Below, piece by piece: positions 22,612-29,852 of a stretch of DNA of 41,621 bases. The notes under the pieces are model-generated. The model was not told where the DNA came from. It was given only the letters and a program-made list of their open reading frames with translations, and made no database searches. The stretch is taken from NCBI GenBank assembly GCA_021807105.1, contig JAKAPL010000029.1, forward strand, positions 1 to 41,621, given 5' to 3'. Source of the stretch: Myxococcales bacterium (GTDB lineage: Bacteria; Myxococcota; Myxococcia; Myxococcales; JAKAPL01). Position 1 is the stretch's first letter; each line of letters starts with the position of its first letter. The translations under genes were made by a program, and so were the position numbers.

Positions 22612-23694
22612 TTGTCCAAGACACGCAGGCGACGAGCCAAGCAGGCTCGATCCCGAGCGCGGGAGCCCGCGCCCGCGGCGGCCACGCCGGCGCCACCGCT
22701 CCTCTTGGTCCAGCCGGTCGCCCCAGCCCCGGCGAGTCCCCCGCCGCTCCCGCCGACGCCGTCTCCTCCCACCGTGGCCGCGCCGATCGTCGAGCCGCTC
22801 CCCACGCCCCCTCTGGACGCGGCGGCGCCGCCCCCGAACCCTCGGTCCGAGCCGCCACCCGCGCCCCCGCCTCCGGACGTACCCTCGGGAACCGAGGCCC
22901 CCTCCCTGGTGGGCCTCGACGAGAAGAAGCCGGCGCGCTTCGCCGCCTTCGGAGCGACCGACATCGGCCGCCGGCGGGAGACCAACCAGGACGCCTTCCT
23001 CGTCGACTCGGATCTCGCGCTCTTCATCGTGGCCGACGGCATGGGGGGCCACGCCGGAGGAGGGACCGCCTCGCGGCTCGCCGTCGAGACCATCCACGAC
23101 GAGATGGCCAGGGCCCGCACCAACCGGCCGGATGCCTTCCAGGAATCGTCCGCGCTCGAGAGCTCGCCGCTCCCCGATCTCCTCGGGCAGGCGGTCGAGG
23201 CAGGCTGCGCCCGGATCTACCGCCGGTCGCGGGAGGATCCGAGCCTCGCGGGGATGGGGACGACCGCCACCCTCCTGCTGCTCAACGGTCTGAACGCTTT
23301 CGTCGCCCACGTGGGCGACAGCCGCCTCTATCTCGTCCGGGGCGGCGACATCTGGCAGATCACCGAGGATCACTCGCTCGTCAACGAGCAGATCAAGGCC
23401 GGCGTGCTCACCCCCGAGGAGGCGCGCCGCAGCCAGTTCAAGAACGTGATTACCCGGTCGGTCGGCTTCGAGGAGGACGTCCTCGTCGATCTCCTGGGCC
23501 TCTCGGTCCGTGGCGACGACACGTTCATCGTCTGCTGCGACGGTCTCTCGAACATGGTCGAGGACGCGGAGATCGCGGCGGCGGTCCAGCGGGAGCCGCT
23601 CGCCGATCTGCCCGCCCGGCTCATCGCCCTGGCGAACGACCGCGGCGGCGACGACAACATCACCGTCGTGGCGGTCCGCATTCTCGCCCCCTGA
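22612..23694 (+). CDS. PP2C-type serine/threonine protein phosphatase with Pro-rich N-terminus
   Basis: The 360-residue protein has an Arg-rich start, a Pro/Ala-rich low-complexity region to about residue 100, and a complete PP2C domain. Its motifs are RRRETNQDAFLVD, FIVADGMGGHAGG, GMGTTATLLLL, HVGDSRLYLVRGG and RGGDDNITVV, holding the metal-binding aspartates. Such phosphatases reverse serine/threonine kinases, which are abundant in Myxococcota; no kinase is adjacent. The Pro-rich part may be a flexible tether or interaction segment. The TTG start is well supported by AAGGAGG seven bases upstream. Confidence 0.93.
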   Translation: MSKTRRRRAKQARSRAREPAPAAATPAPPLLLVQPVAPAPASPPPLPPTPSPPTVAAPIVEPLPTPPLDAAAPPPNPRSEPPPAPPPPDVPSGTEAPSLVGLDEKKPARFAAFGATDIGRRRETNQDAFLVDSDLALFIVADGMGGHAGGGTASRLAVETIHDEMARARTNRPDAFQESSALESSPLPDLLGQAVEAGCARIYRRSREDPSLAGMGTTATLLLLNGLNAFVAHVGDSRLYLVRGGDIWQITEDHSLVNEQIKAGVLTPEEARRSQFKNVITRSVGFEEDVLVDLLGLSVRGDDTFIVCCDGLSNMVEDAEIAAAVQREPLADLPARLIALANDRGGDDNITVVAVRILAP

Positions 23695-24346
23695 CGTTCC
23701 CGGCTTCGCGCCAACCGGTATCCACCCCGCTCCCGATCCGGGAGCCCCCTCCCCCAAGGCGGCCATTGGGTGCAGGGCCCCGGCAAGGTCGACCCGGGCT
23801 GACCGCTCGCGCCCGTACCCGAGGCCCAAGACCTCATCGGGCAACGGGACCTCGGGTCCGTCGCTCGGGGACGGGGACGGATTTTGCCGCGCACTGTTGT
23901 TTCCCTCTCTGTTTCGCGAACCACCGGCGGTGGGGGACCTAAATCGAGGGCGTGAGGCTCGGTGGGGTGGGGCGGCGAAGGGCGGAAGACGCGGCCGAGA
24001 ACGAGGAGAGACGGCGGTGAGCGTTCTTGATCCGAAGTCGACCCAGCCGGCGCCCCGACACCCGGGGTGCCGGGTGCCCGCCGTCGGGTCGGTGCGGAGG
24101 TCGGTGCCGGCCGACGTCGCCCTCAGCGGCGGGCTGTCAGCGCGTCAGACGCGGGCCTTGCTCCATCCCCTCACGCGCCGACGCGCTGGAGAGGCCCCCT
24201 CGGCCACGCTGTCCCGCTGGCCGCAGCTCCCGTTCTCACCCGACTCTGTCCGTGGCCCTGGTTCGCGGGCTGATCTCTCTACCCCCGCGGTTCGACCCGT
24301 GTTATGCACAAAACGTCCGCGGACTCGCGGCGCGAGAGGAGAGCCG
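23695..24346. other. About 650 bases without a recognised gene
   Basis: This is the longest gap between genes in the window. Frames on the plus strand are open through part of it, but their products are low in sequence order and match nothing I know. Small GC-rich hairpins are present (around 24056-24085, with CACCCGGGGTGCC). A relatively AT-richer point, TTTTGCCGCGCACTGTTGTTTCC near 23881, may hold a promoter. None of the dispersed repeats described here occurs in it. It may hold a long leader, a small RNA or a decayed gene. Confidence 0.5.
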
Positions 24347-25483
24347 ATGAACCCGTTCACCGAGGAGCACCAGCAGTTTCGCCGCACCGTCCGCCAGTTC
24401 GTCGAGAAGGAGATCGCCCCGCACGCTGCCGAGTGGGACGAGGCCGGGATCTTCCCCCGCGAGATCTTCCGCAAGATGGGGGAGCTCGGCTTCCTGGGCA
24501 TTCGCCATGACCCGAAGTACGGGGGCAGCGGGCTAAACTACTGGTACGTCGTCGCCTTCGCCGAGGAGCTGTCGTACAGCCGCAGCGCGGCGATCAACAT
24601 GGCGGTCCTCGTCCAGTGCGAGATGGCGACGCCGATCATCGACAAGATCGGCACGGACGAGCAGAAGCAGCTCTTCCTCGCCCCGGCCATCTCCGGCGAG
24701 AAGATCGCCGCGCTCGGGATCAGCGAGCCCTCGGCCGGCTCGGACGTCGCGAGCCTCAAGACGACCGCGCGGCGCGACGGCGACGACTACGTGATCAACG
24801 GCAGCAAGCAGTGGATCACGAACGGCACCCGCGCAGACTTCCTCACGCTGGCGGTCCGCACCGGTGAGGCCGGCTACGGCGGCATCTCGCTGCTCACCTT
24901 CCCGACCGACGTGAAGGGCTACTCGGTGGCGAAGAAGCTGCACAAGGTGGGCAACCTCGCCTCGGACACTGCGATCCTCTACTTCGAGGACTGCCGCGTC
25001 CCCCGCCGCTTCCTGCTCGGCGGGGAGAACGAGGGCTTTTATCACATCATGACGAACTTCCAGGGAGAGCGGCTGGTCGCGTCGGTCGGCGCCTGCGAGG
25101 GGATGAAGAGGATGGTGCAGGAGGCGATCGCCTACGGCAACGAGCGCGAGGCGTTTGGCCGGCCGCTCATCAAGTTCCAGGTCTGGCGTCACAAGTTCGC
25201 CGAGCACCTCGCGGCCATCGAGGCGGGCCGCCAGCTCGGCTACCACGCGGTCGAGAAGTTCGAGCAGGGAGAGGACTGCACGCTCGAGGTCAGCATGGCG
25301 AAGCTCTACTGCGGCGACCTCGCCCAGCGCGTCGCGTACGACTGCATGCAGTTCCACGGCGGCATGGGCTACGTCGTCGAGACCGACATCGCCCGGGCGT
25401 GGCGCGACGTCCGGCTGCTCACGATCGGCGGCGGGACCAGCGAGGTCATGAAGGAGATCATCGCGAAGTACTCGGGCTTCTGA
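24347..25483 (+). CDS. Acyl-CoA dehydrogenase (isovaleryl/long-chain type catalytic layout)
   Basis: The 378-residue protein is a complete acyl-CoA dehydrogenase flavoprotein: ISEPSAGSD (125-133), QWITNG (155-160), REAFGRPLIKFQ and the C-terminal FHGGMGYVVETDIARAWRD. The usual short/medium-chain catalytic Glu before GTSE is Gly here (IGGGTSEVM), whereas Glu241 in GERLVAS matches the position of the catalytic base in isovaleryl- and long-chain-CoA dehydrogenases. A branched or longer substrate is therefore more likely than short straight chains. It oxidises acyl-CoA to enoyl-CoA with electrons passed to electron-transfer flavoprotein. GAGAGGAGAG precedes the ATG at 24347. The stop overlaps the cutA start by one base (TGATG). 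Confidence 0.93.
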   Translation: MNPFTEEHQQFRRTVRQFVEKEIAPHAAEWDEAGIFPREIFRKMGELGFLGIRHDPKYGGSGLNYWYVVAFAEELSYSRSAAINMAVLVQCEMATPIIDKIGTDEQKQLFLAPAISGEKIAALGISEPSAGSDVASLKTTARRDGDDYVINGSKQWITNGTRADFLTLAVRTGEAGYGGISLLTFPTDVKGYSVAKKLHKVGNLASDTAILYFEDCRVPRRFLLGGENEGFYHIMTNFQGERLVASVGACEGMKRMVQEAIAYGNEREAFGRPLIKFQVWRHKFAEHLAAIEAGRQLGYHAVEKFEQGEDCTLEVSMAKLYCGDLAQRVAYDCMQFHGGMGYVVETDIARAWRDVRLLTIGGGTSEVMKEIIAKYSGF

Positions 25484-25947
25484 TGCCCCCGGCCGCCGTC
25501 GTCGCGTTCTCGACGGTGGCGAGCGCCGCCGCCGCCCGCGCGCTCGCCCGCGCGCTCGTCGACGAGCGGCTGTGCGCCTGCGTGAGCGTCGTCCCCGGCG
25601 TTCGGTCGATCTACCGGTGGCGCGGCAGGGTCGAATCCGCGGCGGAGTGGCTGCTGGTGATGAAGGTGTCGCGCGCGCGCCTCGCCGCGCTGAAGAAGCG
25701 CCTCCCCGAGCTCCATCCGTATGAGCTGCCGGAGCTGATCGCCCTCCCGGTCGTCGGCGGACATCGCCCCTATCTGGACTGGATCGCGGCCGAGACGGCC
25801 ACCGGCCGGAAGGACGATCCCGGATCGAGACGTCGGAGCAACTCGGGGCGCACCGCCGCCTCTCGTGCCATCCCATCGGGCACGGGGCCTCGGGAACGTG
25901 GAGCGGGAACGGGAAGATCCCGGACGGGGAGCAGCGGCCGGAAGTGA
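25483..25947 (+). CDS. cutA: CutA1-type divalent ion tolerance protein with extra C-terminal tail
   Basis: Residues 1-107 form the compact CutA fold, with LVDERLCACVSVVPGVRSIY, RWRGRVESAAEWLLVMK and LHPYELPELIALPVVGG. CutA is a trimeric cytoplasmic protein first linked to copper tolerance in E. coli; its true role remains unclear. The usual length is about 105-115 residues. Here about 45 Arg/Ser/Gly-rich residues follow the core, probably a disordered tail, or simply read-through of non-conserved DNA to the next stop. The start is the ATG in TGATG, coupled to the acyl-CoA dehydrogenase. Confidence 0.88.
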   Translation: MPPAAVVAFSTVASAAAARALARALVDERLCACVSVVPGVRSIYRWRGRVESAAEWLLVMKVSRARLAALKKRLPELHPYELPELIALPVVGGHRPYLDWIAAETATGRKDDPGSRRRSNSGRTAASRAIPSGTGPRERGAGTGRSRTGSSGRK

Positions 25948-25984
25948 CCGCGCCGCGCAGGCCGCGACGGGGTGCGGGCCCCAT

Positions 25985-27298
25985 TCAGGCGTGGTAGATG
26001 CGCTCTCGATGGCGCTCGACGCGCGCGGTCGCCCGCCGGGCATCGACGACGATCGGGATGGCGTCGACGACCGCCTGGTAGTCCACGGTCGAGTGATCCG
26101 TCACGATCACCGCCGCGTCGTGGCGCCGGAGTTCCTCGGCCGTGAGCGGCACGGACGCGAGGGTCACCTTGTGGGCTCGCATCGGCGGCACGGAGGGGAT
26201 GTAGGGGTCGTGGTAGGCGACCTCGGCGCCACGCTCCCGGAGTAGCTCGATGACCCGGATGGCCGGGCTCTCGCGCATGTCGTCCACGTCCCGCTTGTAA
26301 GCGATGCCCAGGACGAGGACCCGGCTCCCCTTGAGAGGCCTGCCGGCCTCGTTGAGGGCCTCCATCGTCCGCTGCACGACGTAGAGCGGCATCCCGCTGT
26401 TGATCTCGCCGGCGAGCTCGATGAACCGGGTGGAGAACTCGAACTCCCGCGCCTTCCAGGTCAGGTAGAAGGGATCGATGGGGATGCAGTGACCGCCGAG
26501 GCCGGGCCCCGGATAGAAGGGCTGGAACCCGAACGGCTTGGTCGCGGCCGCGTCGATGACCTCGAAGACGTCGATCCCCATCCGGTGGCAGAGCATCTTC
26601 AGCTCGTTGACGAGGGCGATGTTGACCGAACGGTAGATGTTCTCGAGGAGCTTCGTCAGCTCAGCCGCCCGGGTGCTGGAGACTGGCACCACCCGCTCGA
26701 TGGCCGCGCCGTAGAGGGCCGTCGCCGCCGCGAGGCAGTCGGGCGTCATGCCCCCGACCACCTTCGGGATCTTCGCGGTGTGGAAGCTCGGATTGCCCGG
26801 GTCCTCGCGCTCCGGGCTGAACGCGAGGTGGAAGTCGGTGCCGGCGCGCAGCCCGCTCTTCTCCAGGATCGGGCGCAGGCACTCCTCGGTCGTGCCCGGA
26901 TAGGTCGTGGACTCCAGCACCACGAGCTGTCCGGCGCGCAGGTGGGGCCAGAGGGACTCGCCCGTCCCGGTGATGTAGGAGAGGTCCGGCTCCCGCGCGA
27001 GGGTGAGCGGCGTCGGCACGCAGATGATCAGGCAGTCGGCCTCCCGCGCGCGGGAGAAGTCCGTGGTCGGCTCGAACCGTCCCCGGGAGACCGCCTCCCG
27101 GACGGCCGCCGAATCGATGTGGCGGATGTAGCTCTGGCCCAGGGCGAGCTTCTGGACCTTCCCGGGATCGACGTCGAAGCCGATGACCGGGAACCCGCTG
27201 CGGCCGAAGGCGAGCGAGAGCGGCAGTCCGACGTAGCCGAGCCCCACGATCCCCACCTTGGCTTCGCGGGAGTGGATCTTGTCTAGCAGGCCGGGCAT
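25985..27298 (-). CDS. wbpA: Nucleotide-sugar dehydrogenase (UDP-N-acetylglucosamine 6-dehydrogenase type)
   Basis: The 437-residue protein has the NAD-binding start [18 protein letters not shown] (15-32), the central domain with [16 protein letters not shown], the catalytic Cys271 in [16 protein letters not shown], and the C-terminal UDP-binding domain ([19 protein letters not shown]). SYIRHID after the first domain is typical of the WbpA/WecC group, which oxidise UDP-GlcNAc (or related sugars) to uronic acids for O-antigen, capsule or exopolysaccharide. The exact substrate is not provable here. An AGGAG precedes the ATG at 27298. It converges with cutA, and no other polysaccharide gene is adjacent. 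Confidence 0.9.
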   Translation of the reverse strand: MPGLLDKIHSREAKVGIVGLGYVGLPLSLAFGRSGFPVIGFDVDPGKVQKLALGQSYIRHIDSAAVREAVSRGRFEPTTDFSRAREADCLIICVPTPLTLAREPDLSYITGTGESLWPHLRAGQLVVLESTTYPGTTEECLRPILEKSGLRAGTDFHLAFSPEREDPGNPSFHTAKIPKVVGGMTPDCLAAATALYGAAIERVVPVSSTRAAELTKLLENIYRSVNIALVNELKMLCHRMGIDVFEVIDAAATKPFGFQPFYPGPGLGGHCIPIDPFYLTWKAREFEFSTRFIELAGEINSGMPLYVVQRTMEALNEAGRPLKGSRVLVLGIAYKRDVDDMRESPAIRVIELLRERGAEVAYHDPYIPSVPPMRAHKVTLASVPLTAEELRRHDAAVIVTDHSTVDYQAVVDAIPIVVDARRATARVERHRERIYHA

Positions 27299-27381
27299 GG
27301 CTTCGATTCTCCTCGGGAGGAGGCTCCCGTCCTCAGGAGTGGTAGTTCCTTAGCCGCGGCGCGTCAAGCCGGGCCGCCCAC

Positions 27382-29010
27382 TCACGCGATCTCTTTCGCG
27401 GACGACCTCCCGCTCGCCTGCATGACCGCCTCCCCCAGGTTCGCGACGATGCCGTTGATCCGGCGCAAGTAGACGAGCAAGTCTAGGTGCATCCCCGAGG
27501 TCTCCAGCGACTCTCGCAGGCTTCGGTGGAGCCGCTCGATGTGGCGTTGCTTGGCCTCGGTCTCGATCTCGATGAGCTTGCTCCGGTGGCGCAGGACCTT
27601 CTGGGCCAGCTCCTCGTCCCCCGTGGAAAAGGCCGAGAGGGCGAGGTCGAAGTTCTCGGCGACCTTCGAGTGGAACTCGACGAGCTCCTTCCAGCCCTCC
27701 TCGCTGAAGACGAGGTTGTGGGCGATCTTCTTCTGGGCCAGGGCGAGGATGTTCTTGTTGACGATGTCGCCCGCGTTCTCGATGTCCGCGGTCAGGGTGA
27801 TCAAGCTCATCTGGCGCTGCGCCTGCTCGGTGGTCAGGGTCTCGAGCGCGAGACGGGCGAGATAGAAGCGGATCTCACGGTTCAGGATGTCGACCTTGTC
27901 GTCACGGGCCTCGATGTCCGCGAGCAGGTCGAGGTCGTTGTTCTCGAAGACCAGGATCGAGTCCTTGAACATGTCGGCGACGATGTCCGCCATCCGCAAG
28001 AACTCGCGCTGCGCGTTCGCGAACGCGAGCGCGGGCGCCTCGATGGCCGATGGATCGAGGTACTTCGGACGAAACTTCGGCTCCTTCTCCGGCGGGCGGT
28101 ACCAGCGCTCCAGGGCCCTGGCTCCGGCGGCGACGGCGGGCAGGAAGAGGAGGGCCAAGGCGACGTTGAAGAGGGTGTGCGCGTTGGCGATCTGGCGCGG
28201 CGTCCCGGGGGCGGTGAGCCGGCAGAGCGACTCGAACGGACCGAGCAGGGGGAAGAGCGCGACCGCCCCGACGGTCTTGAAGAGGAAGTGGGAGATCGCG
28301 ACCCGCTTCCCGGCGGCGCCGGCGTGGAGCGCCAGGACCACGGGGGTGAAGGTCGTGCCCACGTTGGCGCCGATCACGATGGGCAGCGCCGCCGCCAGGG
28401 AGAGGGCATGGGTCTGGGCGGCGGAGATCACCAGGCCGATGACGGGGGCCGAGCCTTGCAGCGCGACCGTGACCACGGCCGCGAGGGCGGCGGCCGTACC
28501 CGGGTTCTCGCCGAGGTAGCGGACGACGTCGGCGAAGTAGGGGGAGGCGGAGAGCGGATCGACCGCTTCGCCCATGAGCTTCATTCCGAAGAAGAGCAGG
28601 CCGACGCCCAGCACCATCTGGCCGGCGTACCGGGCGCGCCGCTTCTTGGCGACGAAGCGCGCGAAGAACCCGACGGCGACGAGGAGGAGCGCGTAGGCCG
28701 AGAGCTGGAGGGCGATGATCTGGACGACCACCGTCGTGCCCACGTCGGCGCCGAGCAGGACGGCGTTCGCCTGGGTGAGGCTGACCAGGCCCGAGTCGGC
28801 GAAGCCGACGAGCATCACCGTCGCCGCGGTCGAGGACTGGAGCAGGATGCTGGTGATGCCTCCGGAGAGGACTCCGAGGAGACGGTTGCCCGTCAGGGAG
28901 AAGAGGATGGTCCGCAGCTTGTCGCCGGCTAGGAGCTGGAGGCTCGCCCGGGTCTCGTCGAGTCCGAGCAAGAAGAGGGCGAGCCCCCCCGAGAGGCCTA
29001 TGAGATCCAT
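27382..29010 (-). CDS. Na/Pi cotransporter family protein with PhoU-like C-terminal domain
   Basis: The 542-residue protein has two inverted Na/Pi-cotransporter repeats. The first contains LLQSSTAATVM and LLGADVGTT, the second ALQGSAPVIG and VIGANVGTT. The QSS motif is thus intact in repeat one but reads QGS in repeat two. Residues about 335-530 form a helical PhoU-like domain (RMADIVADMFKDSI, TLTADIENAGDIVNKNI), as in YjbB/NptA-type proteins, which may control transport. The ATG at 29010 is preferred; a TTG at 29019 is in frame. It is divergent from the PilZ gene. Phosphate export or uptake is inferred from the family. Confidence 0.92.
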   Translation of the reverse strand: MDLIGLSGGLALFLLGLDETRASLQLLAGDKLRTILFSLTGNRLLGVLSGGITSILLQSSTAATVMLVGFADSGLVSLTQANAVLLGADVGTTVVVQIIALQLSAYALLLVAVGFFARFVAKKRRARYAGQMVLGVGLLFFGMKLMGEAVDPLSASPYFADVVRYLGENPGTAAALAAVVTVALQGSAPVIGLVISAAQTHALSLAAALPIVIGANVGTTFTPVVLALHAGAAGKRVAISHFLFKTVGAVALFPLLGPFESLCRLTAPGTPRQIANAHTLFNVALALLFLPAVAAGARALERWYRPPEKEPKFRPKYLDPSAIEAPALAFANAQREFLRMADIVADMFKDSILVFENNDLDLLADIEARDDKVDILNREIRFYLARLALETLTTEQAQRQMSLITLTADIENAGDIVNKNILALAQKKIAHNLVFSEEGWKELVEFHSKVAENFDLALSAFSTGDEELAQKVLRHRSKLIEIETEAKQRHIERLHRSLRESLETSGMHLDLLVYLRRINGIVANLGEAVMQASGRSSAKEIA

Positions 29011-29068
29011 GCCGGCCAAGGTGGACTATTCTCGCTCCGTCCCAGTCCGGGCGCAAAAAAACGGCGTC

Positions 29069-29097
29069 TTGCCCTGGGTTCGCCGATCTGGTATCCA
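29069..29097 (+). promoter_or_regulatory. Possible promoter of the PilZ gene
   Basis: TTGCCC (29069-29074), a 17-base spacer and TATCCA (29092-29097) lie downstream of an A-run at 29055-29061 that could act as an UP element. The -10 box ends 7 bases before the ATG at 29105 and there is no Shine-Dalgarno sequence, so the transcript may be leaderless. Confidence 0.3.
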
Positions 29098-29104
29098 ACT
29101 CGCA

Positions 29105-29455
29105 ATGGCCGAGGACGCGACCCATCCCACGCCGCTGCGCCGCTTCGTGCGCAAGCCGGTCGCGGCCGAGATCCGCTGCCGGTCTTCGCTGGGTCCCGGC
29201 TACCTCTTCTTCGATTCCCAGGATCTCTCGATGGGAGGGGCGTTCCTGCGGACCGACCTGCTGCTCGAGGAAGGGGAGCCGATCGAGGTCGAGATCTCGC
29301 TCCCGGGGAGCAATCGCGTCCTCCACGCCCAGGCCCGGGTCGCCTGGATCCGCCGCGACGAATCGGCGGAAGGAAGTCCGGGCATGGGCATCCAGTTCGC
29401 GTCGATGTCGCCGGCCGATCACGACGCCCTGGCCGCGTATCTCGAAGAGAGCTGA
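29105..29455 (+). CDS. Single-domain PilZ protein (c-di-GMP binding)
   Basis: The 116-residue protein is one PilZ domain. The c-di-GMP-binding residues are present: the RxxxR motif at Arg12 to Arg16 (RRFVRKP) and the D-x-S-x-x-G motif DLSMGG at 40-45. VARVAWIR-like strands and PGMGIQFASMSPADH close the barrel. Small PilZ proteins of this kind are numerous in Myxococcota, where they act as c-di-GMP effectors in motility, polysaccharide or cell-cycle control. There is no partner domain, so its target must be another protein. The gene is divergent from the Na/Pi cotransporter and followed by repeat elements. Confidence 0.92.
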   Translation: MAEDATHPTPLRRFVRKPVAAEIRCRSSLGPGYLFFDSQDLSMGGAFLRTDLLLEEGEPIEVEISLPGSNRVLHAQARVAWIRRDESAEGSPGMGIQFASMSPADHDALAAYLEES

Positions 29456-29483
29456 TCGACGACTTCCGGTTTTGGCGAGGGCC

Positions 29484-29666
29484 AGCCCGCATGATTCACG
29501 GGATGGCGCGACGAGGCGTTCGAGACCGCGGCCGAGAAGGGCAAGCGCGAGCGACGAACGCCGGGGCGTGCTGAAGCACCCCCCACAGTCGTTGTAGGGG
29601 TCGCCAGCCCCCTTTACCGGCGCGGGTTCGGACGCCGCAGCAGCCGGACCGTGGACCAAGCGGGCT
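29484..29666. repeat. Dispersed repeat element 1, copy 2 (short form)
   Basis: The unit begins AGCCCGCATGATTCACGG (29484-29501) and ends with the imperfect complement CCGTGGACCAAGCGGGCT (29649-29666). Inner parts TTCGAGACCGCGGCCGAGAA and GGACGCCGCAGCAGCCGGAC match copy 1. It is about 65 bases shorter than copy 1 because it has the GTAGGGGTCGCCAGCCCCC segment only once. Its right end abuts the next inverted-repeat element. Confidence 0.8.
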
Positions 29667-29852
29667 AGGAGGCTGGTGTGAAATGGCTGCCTGCTGCGAA
29701 AGCCGATCCCTTCGCTGCGACGGGCGGCCTCGTCGCTTCGCTGCAAAACGTACTGCAAAGAGAACGTTTCCGCGGTTCACTCCTCGGGCGCCCGTCTCGC
29801 CTTAGGTCTCGGTTTTCTCGCGACGGCACCCATTTCACACCAGCCTCCTAGC
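29664..29852. mobile_element. MITE-like element with 23-bp perfect terminal inverted repeats
   Basis: The first 23 bases (29664-29686, starting GCTAGGAGGCTGGTG) are exactly complementary to the last 23 (29830-29852). The 189-bp unit encodes no transposase. It starts in the last bases of element 1 copy 2, so the two are adjacent or overlap, and its right end contains the TAG stop codon of the minus-strand DnaJ gene (29848-29850). This suggests insertion at the 3' end of that gene. Direct target duplications are not clear. Confidence 0.8.
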
